Shown one piece after another: positions 20,566-30,914 of a DNA stretch of 64,000 nt. The translations under genes and the position numbers were made by a program. Within the stretch, counting starts at the first letter, position 1; every line of letters begins with the position of its first letter. The notes under the pieces were generated by a model, which saw only the letters and a program-made list of their open reading frames with translations, ran no database searches and was not told the DNA's origin. This DNA comes from Meloidogyne chitwoodi (lineage: Eukaryota; Nematoda; Chromadorea; Rhabditida; Meloidogynidae). The stretch covers positions 2,728,001 to 2,792,000 of the forward strand of contig JACZZP010000002.1 in the NCBI GenBank assembly GCA_015183035.1, written 5' to 3'.

Positions 20566-23500
20566 TTAATTAATCTGAGCCAAAAGATGCGCACGCTTTT
20601 CTGTATTTTGAAATAAAGCTCGAATTAATTGTTTCACTTGATGCGAATTTAACCAATTGGCAAGTGGGCCCTTTCCTTCACACCAACGATGACCAATTTC
20701 CTTAAGAAAAAATAGAAAAATTTAATTTAAAAAAATTTAAAAGAAACCGATAAATTGCTTTTTAAGCAAAAAATAATTTCAATAAGCATATAATAACTCT
20801 CCTCACAGACTTTTTGAATCATTGGTTTGTCATCAATCTAAATTAGTAAAAAGATAAAATCTTAAAAATGAATATAAAAAAAAAATTTTTTTTTGTTCTC
20901 TATCCTCTTTAATAAATCCAGTTTTGAATTTATAGAAAAAACGACAAAATTGATTTCATTAATTAATTTTTTTTAAATAAATCTTTTAACTGTTATATAT
21001 TTTTGACATTTTAAAAGTCTAAAAAATTAAAAAAACCATTAATATTTTTCTGCATTCATCTAATAAAGATTCAAGCAGTTCAACTATAATTTCAGCATCA
21101 ACAGAAGCTATATCTTCCTTTCCCAAAATAAAATCTCCAAGAATTGCTAATAAATGAGAAATAACTGCGCCCATAGATTGCGCAAAAACGTATTTTTGCA
21201 TTACCTAAAAAATTTATAAATTGTTAAAATTAAGTTCCAAAAATTAAAAAAATTGTTCAAAATTCCAAAAATTAAGTTATAAAAAAACCTTTGTCCAAAC
21301 ATTAGAAATTTGTTTAATTTGAAGAATACAACCTTCCAAAACCTTTAGACATAAACTCTGTTCTTTATCATTACGCAAATTACAAAAAATATCAGTTTCA
21401 CCAATTGTTGAAGAAATTTGACGTCTTGCTTGAATTATATGAATTTCTAATGTTTTTGAACCGAGAGAACGCAATTCAGCAAAAATATCGGCAAATGAAC
21501 AATTTTCTTGAGAAATCTTTAACAAAAAAAATTTAAAAAATAAAAAGAAAAAACCTTTGAAATTTTAAGCATACTTTGCATTATATCAACAGGTAAAGTC
21601 ATTAAACGATGGCAAATATAATGACAATTGTTAAAAAATACAGCTAAATAAAATTAAGGTATTTTACTTTTTCTGTTGTCTTACTCATTTCTTTCATTTT
21701 TCCTTTAACATTTACAAAATGGACAATGGACAAAATGGTCAGACAACAGAAAAATCATTATTCTTAAATTTTACATAAATATATTGATTTATAAATTAAT
21801 TTAATAATTATTGTACTGTCTGACCATTATGTCCATTGACCATTTTGTAGATGAAAAAGGAAAAGAAAGAAATGGGTAGCAGTAAAGTACCAAAATGAAT
21901 TATTTACTTAATTATAAAAAATTAAAAGAAAATACCAGCAATTTGAGGAACAGAAGTTAAAGCTTTCTTGTGATAATCTGGTGCAGTATTTATAAACATA
22001 TCCAAAACATTTCGAGCAGTATTAAGTAGACGACAAGCTTCTACATCTGTGCCCGACTCTGCAGCTGATTTTAGAATTTCCAAAACAAGATTTACCAAAT
22101 CAAAAGTAGAAACACTTTAAAAAAAGAATAAAATTTTAAAGTTTAAAAAAACCTAATTTCACATTTTTCAAATTGATAAATTTTTGTATTTCCCTTATCC
22201 CAATGAACGTCTTCTTTTTTATTTGAAAAACCATCACTAATATCTTCAGGAGTAATTTTAAGACGTTCATTCATTTTTAATACAATTTCTGCATATCCAT
22301 CTTCAATATCATCGGTAGAAGAACCGACCTGAAAAAAAATAAAATTAAAAAAAAATTTTTTAATTTTATAAGTGTTCCTCTCACACTACAAACTCTTGCA
22401 AACGTCCACCCCCAAAAATTTAAAAATTAAAAGAAGAAAAAACCTCAATTAACTCAATATATGGTTTTTTAATTAATTCTCTTGCAGTAGTTATATAATG
22501 ATGACATCGGCGATCAATAGTAATTCGATCAAAACTGTTAAAGAAATTGACAAATAAATCATCTGCAGACGGAGTGAAAAAAGATTTTTCCTGAAAAATA
22601 GGAAAATGAAACTTATCCAAATTAAAAAATAAAAAAACCTTCATAAACTGAAGAAAAGTAGTTATAAACGTATTAAGTTCAGCATAAATAGTAGCCGCTT
22701 TATCTTTCTCAAAAGGAATTGCTGGATTTAAACATCCCTTTTCAAGCGCAGAAATTAAACGAGAAGAAATAGCTTCGCCAAAAAAATCGGTAAAAGAACG
22801 TCCTTCGATTCGAATACCTTCCAAAGCTTGATAAAGACCTTCGAAGAGTAAAGTAAGTGCACTAAAATATTAATTAAAAATAAAAAAAAAATAAAGTAAA
22901 AAATACTTAAAAACATCTTTAGGCTTCGGCTTCTTTGAGGTAGAAACTTCCTTTTTCATTTCAAAGTTGACCAAATGTTCGGAAAATTTGTCTTTTGAAA
23001 TTTTAAGAATGTCATCAGTCTTCTCATCCGTATAGATTAATTTCATACAAAATTGCTCCCAAACAGAATCAACAAATGAATCAAGATGTTCCTCGAACAT
23101 ATCCAATAACACCATAGCCGAAAAATTCTAAAAAGGAAAAAAAAATAAAATTATAAAACGTCCAAAAATCAGAATGTCCAAAAAATTAAAATAAGTTACA
23201 TCACTTGCAGCCTTTGTTTGAGGGCAATAAATACTCATCACAATAGTTGGTGGACTGACGCGTTCATTGTCCTTGAAATTGAGAAAAGAAGCAAAAAATT
23301 CGTCCAATTGTTGAATTATGTCTGTCTTCCTTGAATGAATCTCGCCAAAAATAAGCGGTAAAATGCGTTCATTTACAGCCTCCAAATTTCCTGTAGACTC
23401 CTGCAACAAAAAATTAGTTATTAGAAAGGAAAAACATCTATTATTTATTTAAAAAATACCGAATCCAACTCCTTTGCAAGTTCCTCAAGCTTCAAGATCA

Positions 23501-23997
23501 TCCGAACATTTGATAAAAGATCTAAGGCCAAACTATCGGTAGGCAACAATGAAATTGCAGTCAAGCATTTCTCAATTTCGCTGAGGACAGAAAGGCGAAT
23601 GAGAAAATCCCGTATTATTTCCTCTTTTGCAGAAGGACAGTTACTCTGAATTTAAATTGAAAAATAAATTTGGAGGTGACCTAAAATTGGTTAACCGAAT
23701 AGTTAACCCAAACCTAATTAAATAAATAGAACCTTTGCACTTTCGATGGCCTTCTCCACATTCGAAATTTGATCTTCAAGTAACTTGAGTTGTTCACTCC
23801 CAAAAGTGATAGATTGCTTGATCTTATCCTGACAATCAGCTAGCACCAAAAAATCAGGTATAAAATCTCGATATTTCATCTCAAAATCCTTTGCAATTTC
23901 ATTTGTTACTAAATTTAATAAAAGATAAACTGTGAATAAAAGGAGAAAAGTTACATTTAGAAATTTGTTCACTAAGTTCCTTCGATTCCTTGTCCAT
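20566..23997 (-). CDS. Centromere/kinetochore protein ZW10 homologue
   Basis: A multi-exon minus-strand gene from the ATG at 23997. The N-terminus is coiled coil ([34 protein letters not shown]), as in ZW10. The middle has [18 protein letters not shown] and [14 protein letters not shown]. The C-terminal half carries family landmarks: [72 protein letters not shown], and near the end [15 protein letters not shown] followed by [16 protein letters not shown]10 is part of the Rod-Zwilch-ZW10 complex that recruits dynein and Mad1 to kinetochores, and of the Dsl1/NRZ tether for Golgi-to-ER vesicles. The total length of about 750 residues is normal. One intron (21646-21935) hosts a hairpin MITE. Confidence 0.92.
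21658..21890. mobile_element. Hairpin MITE in a ZW10 intron
   Basis: Two arms of about 80-95 bases are imperfect inverted copies. The left (21658-21752) starts GGTATTTTACT and includes AAAATGGACAATGGAC. The right (about 21815-21890), reversed, starts GGTACTTTACT and includes AAAATGGTCAATGGAC. A loop of about 65 AT-rich bases separates them. There is no coding capacity. The size and structure fit a MITE, or an intronic long hairpin RNA if transcribed. Confidence 0.75.
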
Positions 23998-24602
23998 TTT
24001 AAAGATAATTTGAAATGTATGATCTGATTAAAAAATAGAAAAATAAATATTATTAAAAATTGTGAAAAAAATAATAAAATGTAATTAGACAGGACAAGAA
24101 AGACAAATTAAAAATTTTTATTCGTTTTGTCATAAAAGCTCAAATTAATTTAAAAAATTTGAGATTTGATAAAAGATAAACAAGCCATCGGACAACTTGA
24201 AGCACGACCTTTATTATGTTTAGATGATGATTTTTTGTTTGACATAATGTTAAGTAATTTAAGGGAAGGTTTAAATTTAGCTAAAAAAATAAACTAATTA
24301 TTTAAGTTTATATAAGTATTTAATTAAAAGTTCAATGAATTGTGAATTGGTAAAATAATTTATCGATTTTATTTAAAAATGAAACAACGACGTTTCACTT
24401 CCTAACAATCGCTTAGTCGTTTTATCGCTAATGTACCCGACAGAGATACATAGAAGAATGAAAGAGTGTAAAGATAAGAGACCTTTTACACCGTGTCCGG
24501 ACAAAAGATCGACATGCCAAAAGATAAACTAAAAACGGCCAAAAGGCGTTTTTAGCTTTTGTTTATCATCACAAAAATTTTATTTAAAAGTTTGCTTTTC
24601 AG
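23998..24602. promoter_or_regulatory. Shared upstream region of ZW10 (-) and ceramide synthase (+)
   Basis: Divergent start codons lie 605 bases apart, so this is a candidate bidirectional promoter. It is locally less AT-rich (24390-24540). At 24522-24566 an imperfect hairpin pairs GATAAACTAAAAACG with CGTTTTTAGCTTTTGTTTATC. A CTTTTCAG acceptor-like site lies directly before the ceramide synthase ATG. A small open frame at 24150-24245 is listed separately. Confidence 0.5.
24150..24245 (-). CDS. Possible 31-residue peptide
   Basis: A short minus-strand frame starting MSNKKSSSKHNKGRAS, then SCPMAC. It has an ATG and a stop but nothing I recognise. It could be a 5' exon, a small peptide gene or chance. 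It lies between the divergent ZW10 and ceramide synthase genes. Confidence 0.2.
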   Translation of the reverse strand: MSNKKSSSKHNKGRASSCPMACLSFIKSQIF

Positions 24603-25943
24603 ATGAATGTGCAACAAAACCTTCACTCACACTTCTGGTCTGAACAGTTTTGGCTACCTGAAAATGTTACTTGGTCTGATTTGCGTTCTAAAAATGGAAT
24701 TCAGTACCCACAATTTTATGAACTTGGATATACTTTGCTTATTGGAGTTGCAATTACTTTGCTGAGAATATTGGTTGAAGCTTTCATTTTTGTTCCTATT
24801 GGGTATTTATCTGGATGGTTGGATACTAAAAAGGTTTTTTTCTTTATAATTGAACCTTGAACAAAATGACTCAATAACTTTACCAACACTTTTTTCCCTT
24901 TTATTTAGACCACACTTCTTCAACGCATTAAAGCACATTTATTCTTCGGTTTTGCCGGTCGCAGCAAATTCAAACGGGTTTCAGAAACTGCTTGGCGGTT
25001 TACTTACTATTTATTTATTTGCATTGTTGGTGTTTATATTATCCATAATCAACCCCAATTTACTTCTATGTCTGAAAGCTTTAAAAACTGGCCGAATCAT
25101 CATTTGCCAAAGTATTCAAATTTCTTTTTATATTTTGAACAAGTTTTAGCTCTGTTTGGTGGTATTATGTCGTTCAGACTGGATTTTACTGGTCACTGAT
25201 CTTCAGGTTTATTTTTTAAAATTTAATTTTATTTTAATATTTTCAGCATTTTTACTTTTGACGTTCGAAGATCGGATCAAAACGAGATGACATTACACCA
25301 TATGGCTGCAGTTATTTTACTTTCTATGAGTTTTACAGTTAATTTTGTACGTTTTGGTTCTCTGGTTCTTCTAGTTCACGATAGCGCTGATATTTTTCTG
25401 TTTGTTTTTTAGATTTAATTTGGTAAATTTCAACAGGGTTCAAACCCGATTGGTGGTAGAAAATTTATTTTTTTAATTTAATTAATTTTAGAGAACTAGG
25501 AAAACTTTTTCGCTATGCTGGTTGGGATAAAGCGGTGACCATTGATTTTTGTGTTTTCATGTTTGTATGGATTTCAACTCGTCTTTTATACTTTCCGCTT
25601 GTAATGCTTCGCTGCATGATCTTTGATGGACCACCGCTAATACAGGAATCTTATCGGTTTATTTTTTTATTATTTTTGAGGTTTAATTTATTTTCGGTTT
25701 GGGGATGCGTCAGATTTATAGAATTAAATAATTTTTTTAAGCTGGACAAATTTGCTACAACGACCTATTGTTCCGCGCGTCTTTTTATTTATTTTATGCA
25801 TTTTGCTAGTTCTCCACTTCTTTTGGACCTATATTTTACTTAAAATTGCAATTAAATCAATTAATAATGGTGTTGATGATATTCGTGAAGTTAGTGATGC
25901 TGAAGAAGAAGAAACTTTAGTGGAGACCAAAAAGACCGAGTGA
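24603..25943 (+). CDS. Ceramide synthase (LAG1/CerS family)
   Basis: Starts MNVQQNLHSHFWSEQFWLP at 24603, directly after a CTTTTCAG acceptor. The order is typical: an N-terminal membrane span (YTLLIGVAITLLRILVEA), then WRFTYYLFICIVGVY, WWYYVVQTGFYWSLIF, DVRRSD, and the Lag1p catalytic motif with its double histidine (MTLHHMAAVILLS). This continues FVRFGSLVLLVHDSADIFL. Next come ELGKLFRYAGWDK and the last span LFILCILLVLHFFWTYILL. The acidic tail VSDAEEEETLVE resembles the phosphorylated CerS C-terminus. The enzyme joins an acyl-CoA to a sphingoid base in the ER membrane. At about 345 residues it is full length. It is the counterpart of C. elegans HYL/LAGR proteins; which paralogue cannot be said. 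Confidence 0.92.
25420..25482 (+). repeat. tRNA-like insert in a ceramide synthase intron
   Basis: The intron contains GGGTTCAAACCC, an exact RNA polymerase III B box, preceded by an A-box-like TAGATTTAATTTGGTA and followed by GATTGGTGGTAG. No full cloverleaf forms. The tail resembles those at 26400-26475 (reversed) and 40405-40480, suggesting a tRNA-derived repeat family. Confidence 0.5.
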
Positions 25944-26764
25944 AAAGATAATTATTTTTTGAGAAAAATAGGAATTTTGACTTTAATTTCCTTAAATGAC
26001 TTTGTTATTTAAATATTCTATTTTTGGGTTGCGTCATAGAGATAAATTAACTCAAGAGCTTATTAAGCAATAATTTTAAGTCAAGAGATTGAGAAATTTA
26101 ATGTCAAGTTTTTTTTGGTATATTTAATTTTTTATTTTATGACGCAACCTTTCTATTTATGTTATATCCGCAATTTTATATTTTTGAGTTCCCTTAAATT
26201 AATTTTGCATTAATTGTTAAACTTATTTAATTTGCTACAAAAATTGCTTGCCGTGAACTAGTGAATTATTTTAATAAATTAATATATATCTTATTATTTT
26301 TAAATAGGTATTCGGTGTATTTACCGAATTATATTTTTTATAAAATTATCTTTGCTTTTTTTTCATTAATAAATTTTATTTTATTCAAAATAAAATTAAT
26401 TACCACCAGTGAGGTTCGAACCCGCTACCCCCTCCTTAGTAAATTAAACACTTTTCCACCTGCACCAACTTGATTGTTGTAATTTTAAGTTTGTAAAAAG
26501 ACAAAATAGCACTAATTTTCTAAAATATTTTCAAATTTTGGGTTTAGTAAATAAACTTTCTGAATAAAATGTCTTTTTTGTATTTTAAATTGATTAATTT
26601 CTTGGATTGATTTTAATTGATTTTTTTCTTTTTTATGTGAAGGCAAAAAATTTGTTTCACCTTTTATTTTATCAATTCTTTTATTAATTTTATTTATTTA
26701 TTCATTTTCAGCTAGCCTTTTTAATTGATTGTTGTTTTTACAAAATTTAAATTATTAAAAAATT
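25944..26764. other. Intergenic, with a tRNA-like sequence at 26400-26475
   Basis: No protein gene is seen. On the minus strand, 26475 to 26400 reads GTTGGTGCAGGTGGAAAAGT (A-box-like), then GCGGGTTCGAACC (B box) and TCACTGGTGGTAA. It is a degenerate tRNA-like sequence without matching acceptor arms. Confidence 0.5.
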
Positions 26765-28264
26765 ATGAGTGCGAACATCCAAAACGAGGTTTCCTTTATT
26801 TTTTTTAGATTTTTTAAATAATTTTTTTTCTCAGATTGCAATTATCAAACAAGATGCTATGCTTGTTCGTAATGCAGTGATTTTGCTTGAAAATGAGAAG
26901 GTTTTCTTTTAAACTAATTTTTGGACTAATTTATTTCCATTGATTTAAGGAAAGTTTGCGCAAAGCTATTCGCAAGTTGAAGGTTTAAATTAGTTTTTTT
27001 TGTTTTCTAATATTTCTTCCTAAAGCTTGAAAATGGCCGAATGAAACAAAAAATTAAAACTTTGAATGAAAAAGTTGGCAAATTGACAAACGAAAAGGTT
27101 ATTGATGTTGACGATGGGCGAGCTCCGGAAGCAGAGTTTGATTATGACGATCTTAATCGGGACTTTTATCTGATTGGAGGAATTCATGGTTTTTATTTTT
27201 TAATTATTTTACTAAATAGGTGGGAAGTAGAGTTATATGTAGTTGTTTTTGGTTAAGGCTGGATTTTTAAATACCCAAGTCCCATGCATTTGTTGAACAT
27301 TTTCGGGAGTTTTCGTGTCTTCTCTCATGTCAAAATCCTTAGTCTGCCCGATGTTAATAATAAATTAAACCCAGTCCAGGCCGAGGCACAAGATTTTATA
27401 TTTTTATTTTTTTAGATCCTTTAAGTCTTCGTTTTGAAGTAACTATTCGAGACAAAGATGGCATTGAACATAAATCTGCGGAACGTTTCTATTGGTATAA
27501 AATGGCTGAAAAGTTTGGAGATGAGGATTGTAAGAAGAAATTGGTTCAAGCTCCGAATGTTCAAACGGCAGAAGAAGCTGTTAAAAATATTCAAAATTTT
27601 GACAACAAAGTTTGGGATGAGGTTTGCTAAATTAAAAAGTATATAAAATAGAGTTGTGTGAACAAATCAGAATTTTGGTTCTATATTTTTTCTTTATTTT
27701 AAGGTTAGACGTGACATTTGGGAAGAAGGTCAACGTTTGAAACTCGAACAAATTCGGTGGATATGTAATCTTCTTGTTCTTACAAAGACTACTTATTTGG
27801 CTGTTGCTTCGGAGGATAAGGTTTAAATAAATTTTTTAATTCTTCAAACTTTTTTTAAGTATTTTGGTACTGGATGGCGCAAAAACCGTGATGAAGCGAA
27901 TAAGCCAGTGTTTTGGGATGGAGAAAATGAAGGCGGTAAAATATTGATGAATCTTCGTCATGAATTGAAGAAGTCACACACTTTTACTGGACCACAAGAG
28001 GAAGAGGTTTTTATAGTTAAAATATGAATTTTATTTTTCTATATTTTTAAAAAGTCAGAATTCTATTCTGAAATCAAAATTTATTTTAATTTTAAGGAGT
28101 CTAACACTAAACTTCGTGAAATGACTCGCTTTGTTTGGCGTCGTATTGATCCTACTAGACGTTTAATGAATGGAGGAGGAAGCCGTGGATTGTCTGGTGG
28201 TCTTCGCGGAGGACGTAATGGTGGTATTAGTAACCGTTCTGGAGGTAAAGCTCAGCGTCAATAA
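26765..28264 (+). CDS. NADAR-domain protein, copy A (coiled coil, RGG tail)
   Basis: Eight exons (26765-26788, 26835-26900, 26950-26982, 27026-27188, 27416-27621, 27704-27820, 27860-28006, 28097-28264) give about 307 residues. Residues 9-75 are charged and coiled-coil-like. The core fits the NADAR (YbiA-like) fold: SAERFYWYKMAEKFGD, QTAEEAVKNIQNFDNKVWDE, VRRDIWEEGQRLKLEQ, LLVLTKTTYLAVASEDKYFG, VFWDGENEGGKILMNLRHEL. Conserved Glu/Trp and the A-S-x-D-x-x-(F/W)-G segment are present. The tail is glycine/arginine-rich (GLSGGLRGGRNGG), like RGG boxes that bind RNA. NADAR domains act as N-glycosidases on riboflavin intermediates or reverse ADP-ribosylation of guanine; the substrate here is unknown. 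All introns start GTTT. Confidence 0.85.
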
Positions 28265-28894
28265 GAAAAATTGAAAAAAATGGGGAAAAATCGACAAAGA
28301 GAGGTTTTTAAACAGGATTTTTTTAAGTTGCACCAATTTATGTATTTTATTTAATCGTAAAAAGACAAGAAAATAAAACAACCAAAATACCACTTTGAGA
28401 AAAAAACAAGCAGTTTGATTTTTATTTTTTTAATTTTTTGAGAAATGTTGATATACTCAAATTCTTTTTTAGGTCTAATTAATTTTTGCTTATTTAAAAA
28501 TTAAAATAAAAACTGCTTGTTTTTAAAACCAACAACAATAAATAAAAAAACATTTTATCTACACACAATTATTGTTGAAACCTTATACAATGAATTATAT
28601 ATATTTGTTTTAAAGTTAAAAAAACATCAAAAATTATTTAAATATCTTTATTTTAAATCGAGACACATTATTTTAAAAAAGACAATGTTGCACCTTCAAT
28701 TAATTCACCATTTTTTATATTTTTTATGATAAAATTTAAAAAATTGAGATTTTTTATTTTAAATTTTAATACAGTTATTAATATCTTTTTTGTTAAATTA
28801 AAATTGTTTTTAAATTTCAGAGGAAATTTAAAAACAAATTTTGAAATATCTTTTAGCAATTGATTCCTCACAGTTAGCAACTACATCAAAGGTT
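28265..28894. other. Spacer duplicated along with the NADAR gene
   Basis: No gene. 28430-28840 is clearly similar to DNA downstream of copy B (30950-31115 and 31430-31640), including CACACAATTATTGTTGA and TACAATGAATTATATATATT. This shows that the duplicated unit includes 3' flanking DNA. A TATCTTTTAG acceptor-like site lies 38 bases before copy B's ATG. Confidence 0.7.
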
Positions 28895-30914
28895 ATGACA
28901 GAAGGTTCCGATAAATCTCTTCTTGACCCGGATAATGGCAAAAAAACTAATGTGATGAGCGAAATCAATTCTGATAAAGGGGGAATAAAAAATGAAGGTT
29001 TAAATTTAATTGTTATTGTTTTTATTACATTAGCAAGGGGTTCTAAAATAATTTTTTGACATATTCTTAACCCCGTTCAGCTGAATTTTTAAAATAAAGC
29101 TGGGGTTGTATGTTTTTTTATGGCCGGTTTATTGAATATAAATTTTAAATCTCGAACAAATTGAACCTTTTGTTAAAGCTGGCAGAGAATTTTATGAATA
29201 ATTTTTAAATTAATTGCGATTTTGATGTTTGTAAATTTTTAGGTAATGGACAGGATGTCAAAACAGGCTTGTCTGAAAACGACGTAAACATTTTGATTGA
29301 GAATAAAATGAAAGCACTCAGAAAGGTAAATGAATTTATTCAGGTTTTATTTACCGGTCTTAAAAAGGAAGAAAAAAATAGGGGGAGGCTTAGCCATGAT
29401 TCTAGTCAGTGGTAAAAATTAAGATTATTTTTATTAGGGTTTCCTTTTGTGTTAAAGTTTATTAAGCTTTTGAAACTATTTTATAAAATATTTATTACTA
29501 AAAAGATTTGTGTATGATAAATTTGGAGTGACATAAGTAGGTGAATTTTTACTTGATTTTTATAATTTTTTTTTGGTATAAAGATTGTTTTAACGTTGTA
29601 TAATTATTCTCTGGCCAATTATTTTCCGTTTTTGCAATCTTTAATAAAGAAAATTTTTCTATTTAAGAATTCATCTTTGCCAAATTATGTGCCAGTGTTG
29701 TCCGATTGGGTACCATTTGTTCTTGTTGGATTGACAGTTGTCACTATTGGTTTAGCATGTGTTGGTCTGACATTCGTTCTATTGATGCACGTAACAGGAA
29801 AATTCTCAAGCATCGATGAAAAATTAAATTCTTTGCTTAACAAGAAATTGGACAATAAACAAACAAATGTTGAAAATGTTCGAATTAAGCGAACAATTAA
29901 AATAAATGAAGAAAGAAAATTATCAAACGAAGAATTCATTGATATTGACGATTATTATGATTCTGAATTAATGTCTGATTATGGACTTATTCGTGACTTT
30001 TATTTGATTGGAGGAATACATGGTTTTTTTTATTTTTTAATTATTTTACTAAACATAGGTTGGAAGTAGAGTTTAGTTTGTTCTTTGCCAAGGCTTGGAT
30101 TTTTAAAGTATTCCTTCATTTTTTAACATTTCGGAGAGTTTTCAAGGGTTTTTTTCTTAAGTCAAGATCCTTAGTCTGTCCGAGGTTAATAATAAATTAA
30201 ACCCTTAGTCCAGGCCGAGGCATAGGATTTTATATTTTTATTTTTTTAGATCCATTAAGTCTTCGTTTTGAAGTAACTATTCGAGACAAAGATGGCATTG
30301 AACATAAATCTGCTGAACGTTTCTATTGGTATAAAATGGCTGAAAAATTTGGAGATGAGGATTGTAAGAAGAAATTGGTTCAAGCTCCGAATGTTCAAAC
30401 GGCAGAGGAAGCTGTTAAAAATATTCAAAATTTTGACAGCAAAGTGTGGGATGAGGTTTGCTAAATTAAGAAGTATATAAAATAAAGTGTTGTAAACAAA
30501 TCAGAATTTTGGTTCTAATTTTTTTCTTCATTTTAAGGTTAGGCGTGACATTTGGGAAGAGGGTCAACGTTTGAAACTCGAACAAGTCAGATGGATATGT
30601 AATCTTCTTGTTCTTACAAAGACTACTTATTTGGCTGTTGCTTCTGAGGATAAGGTTTTTTTTTAAATTAGTTAAAATTCTTCAAAAAATTTTTTAAGTA
30701 TTTTGGTATTGGATTGCGCAAAAGCCGAAATGAATCGAATAAACCGGCGTTTTGGGATGGAGAAAATGAGGGAGGCAAAATATTGATGAATCTTCGTCAT
30801 GAATTGAAGAAGACACATACTTTTACTGGACCACAGGAAGAAGAGGTTTTTATAGTTAAAATGGGACAAATTGACAAAAAAGGTTTTGTAAAAAGGATTT
30901 TCTATGGCAATTAA
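28895..30914 (+). CDS. NADAR-domain protein, copy B (membrane-anchored, truncated 3' end)
   Basis: Exons 28895-28997, 29243-29325, 29584 (or 29668)-30022, 30250-30455, 30538-30654 and 30699-30914. The N-terminus (MTEGSDKSLLDPDNGKK) is unlike copy A. It is followed by a strong transmembrane helix (WVPFVLVGLTVVTIGLACVG and beyond) and a polar linker. From DFYLIGGIH onward the NADAR core is nearly identical to copy A, including SAERFYWYKMAEKFGD and VRRDIWEEGQRLKLEQ. Differences include YFGIGLRKSRNESN versus YFGTGWRKNRDEAN. The exon that in copy A encodes the arginine/glycine tail is missing, and the reading frame runs through the former donor into VFIVKMGQIDKKGFVKRIF and stops. The core is uninterrupted, so it could be functional. 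Confidence 0.8.

Noticed and set aside
29685..29939. Minus-strand frame inside NADAR copy B
   Set aside because: Antisense shadow of the transmembrane-linker exon.
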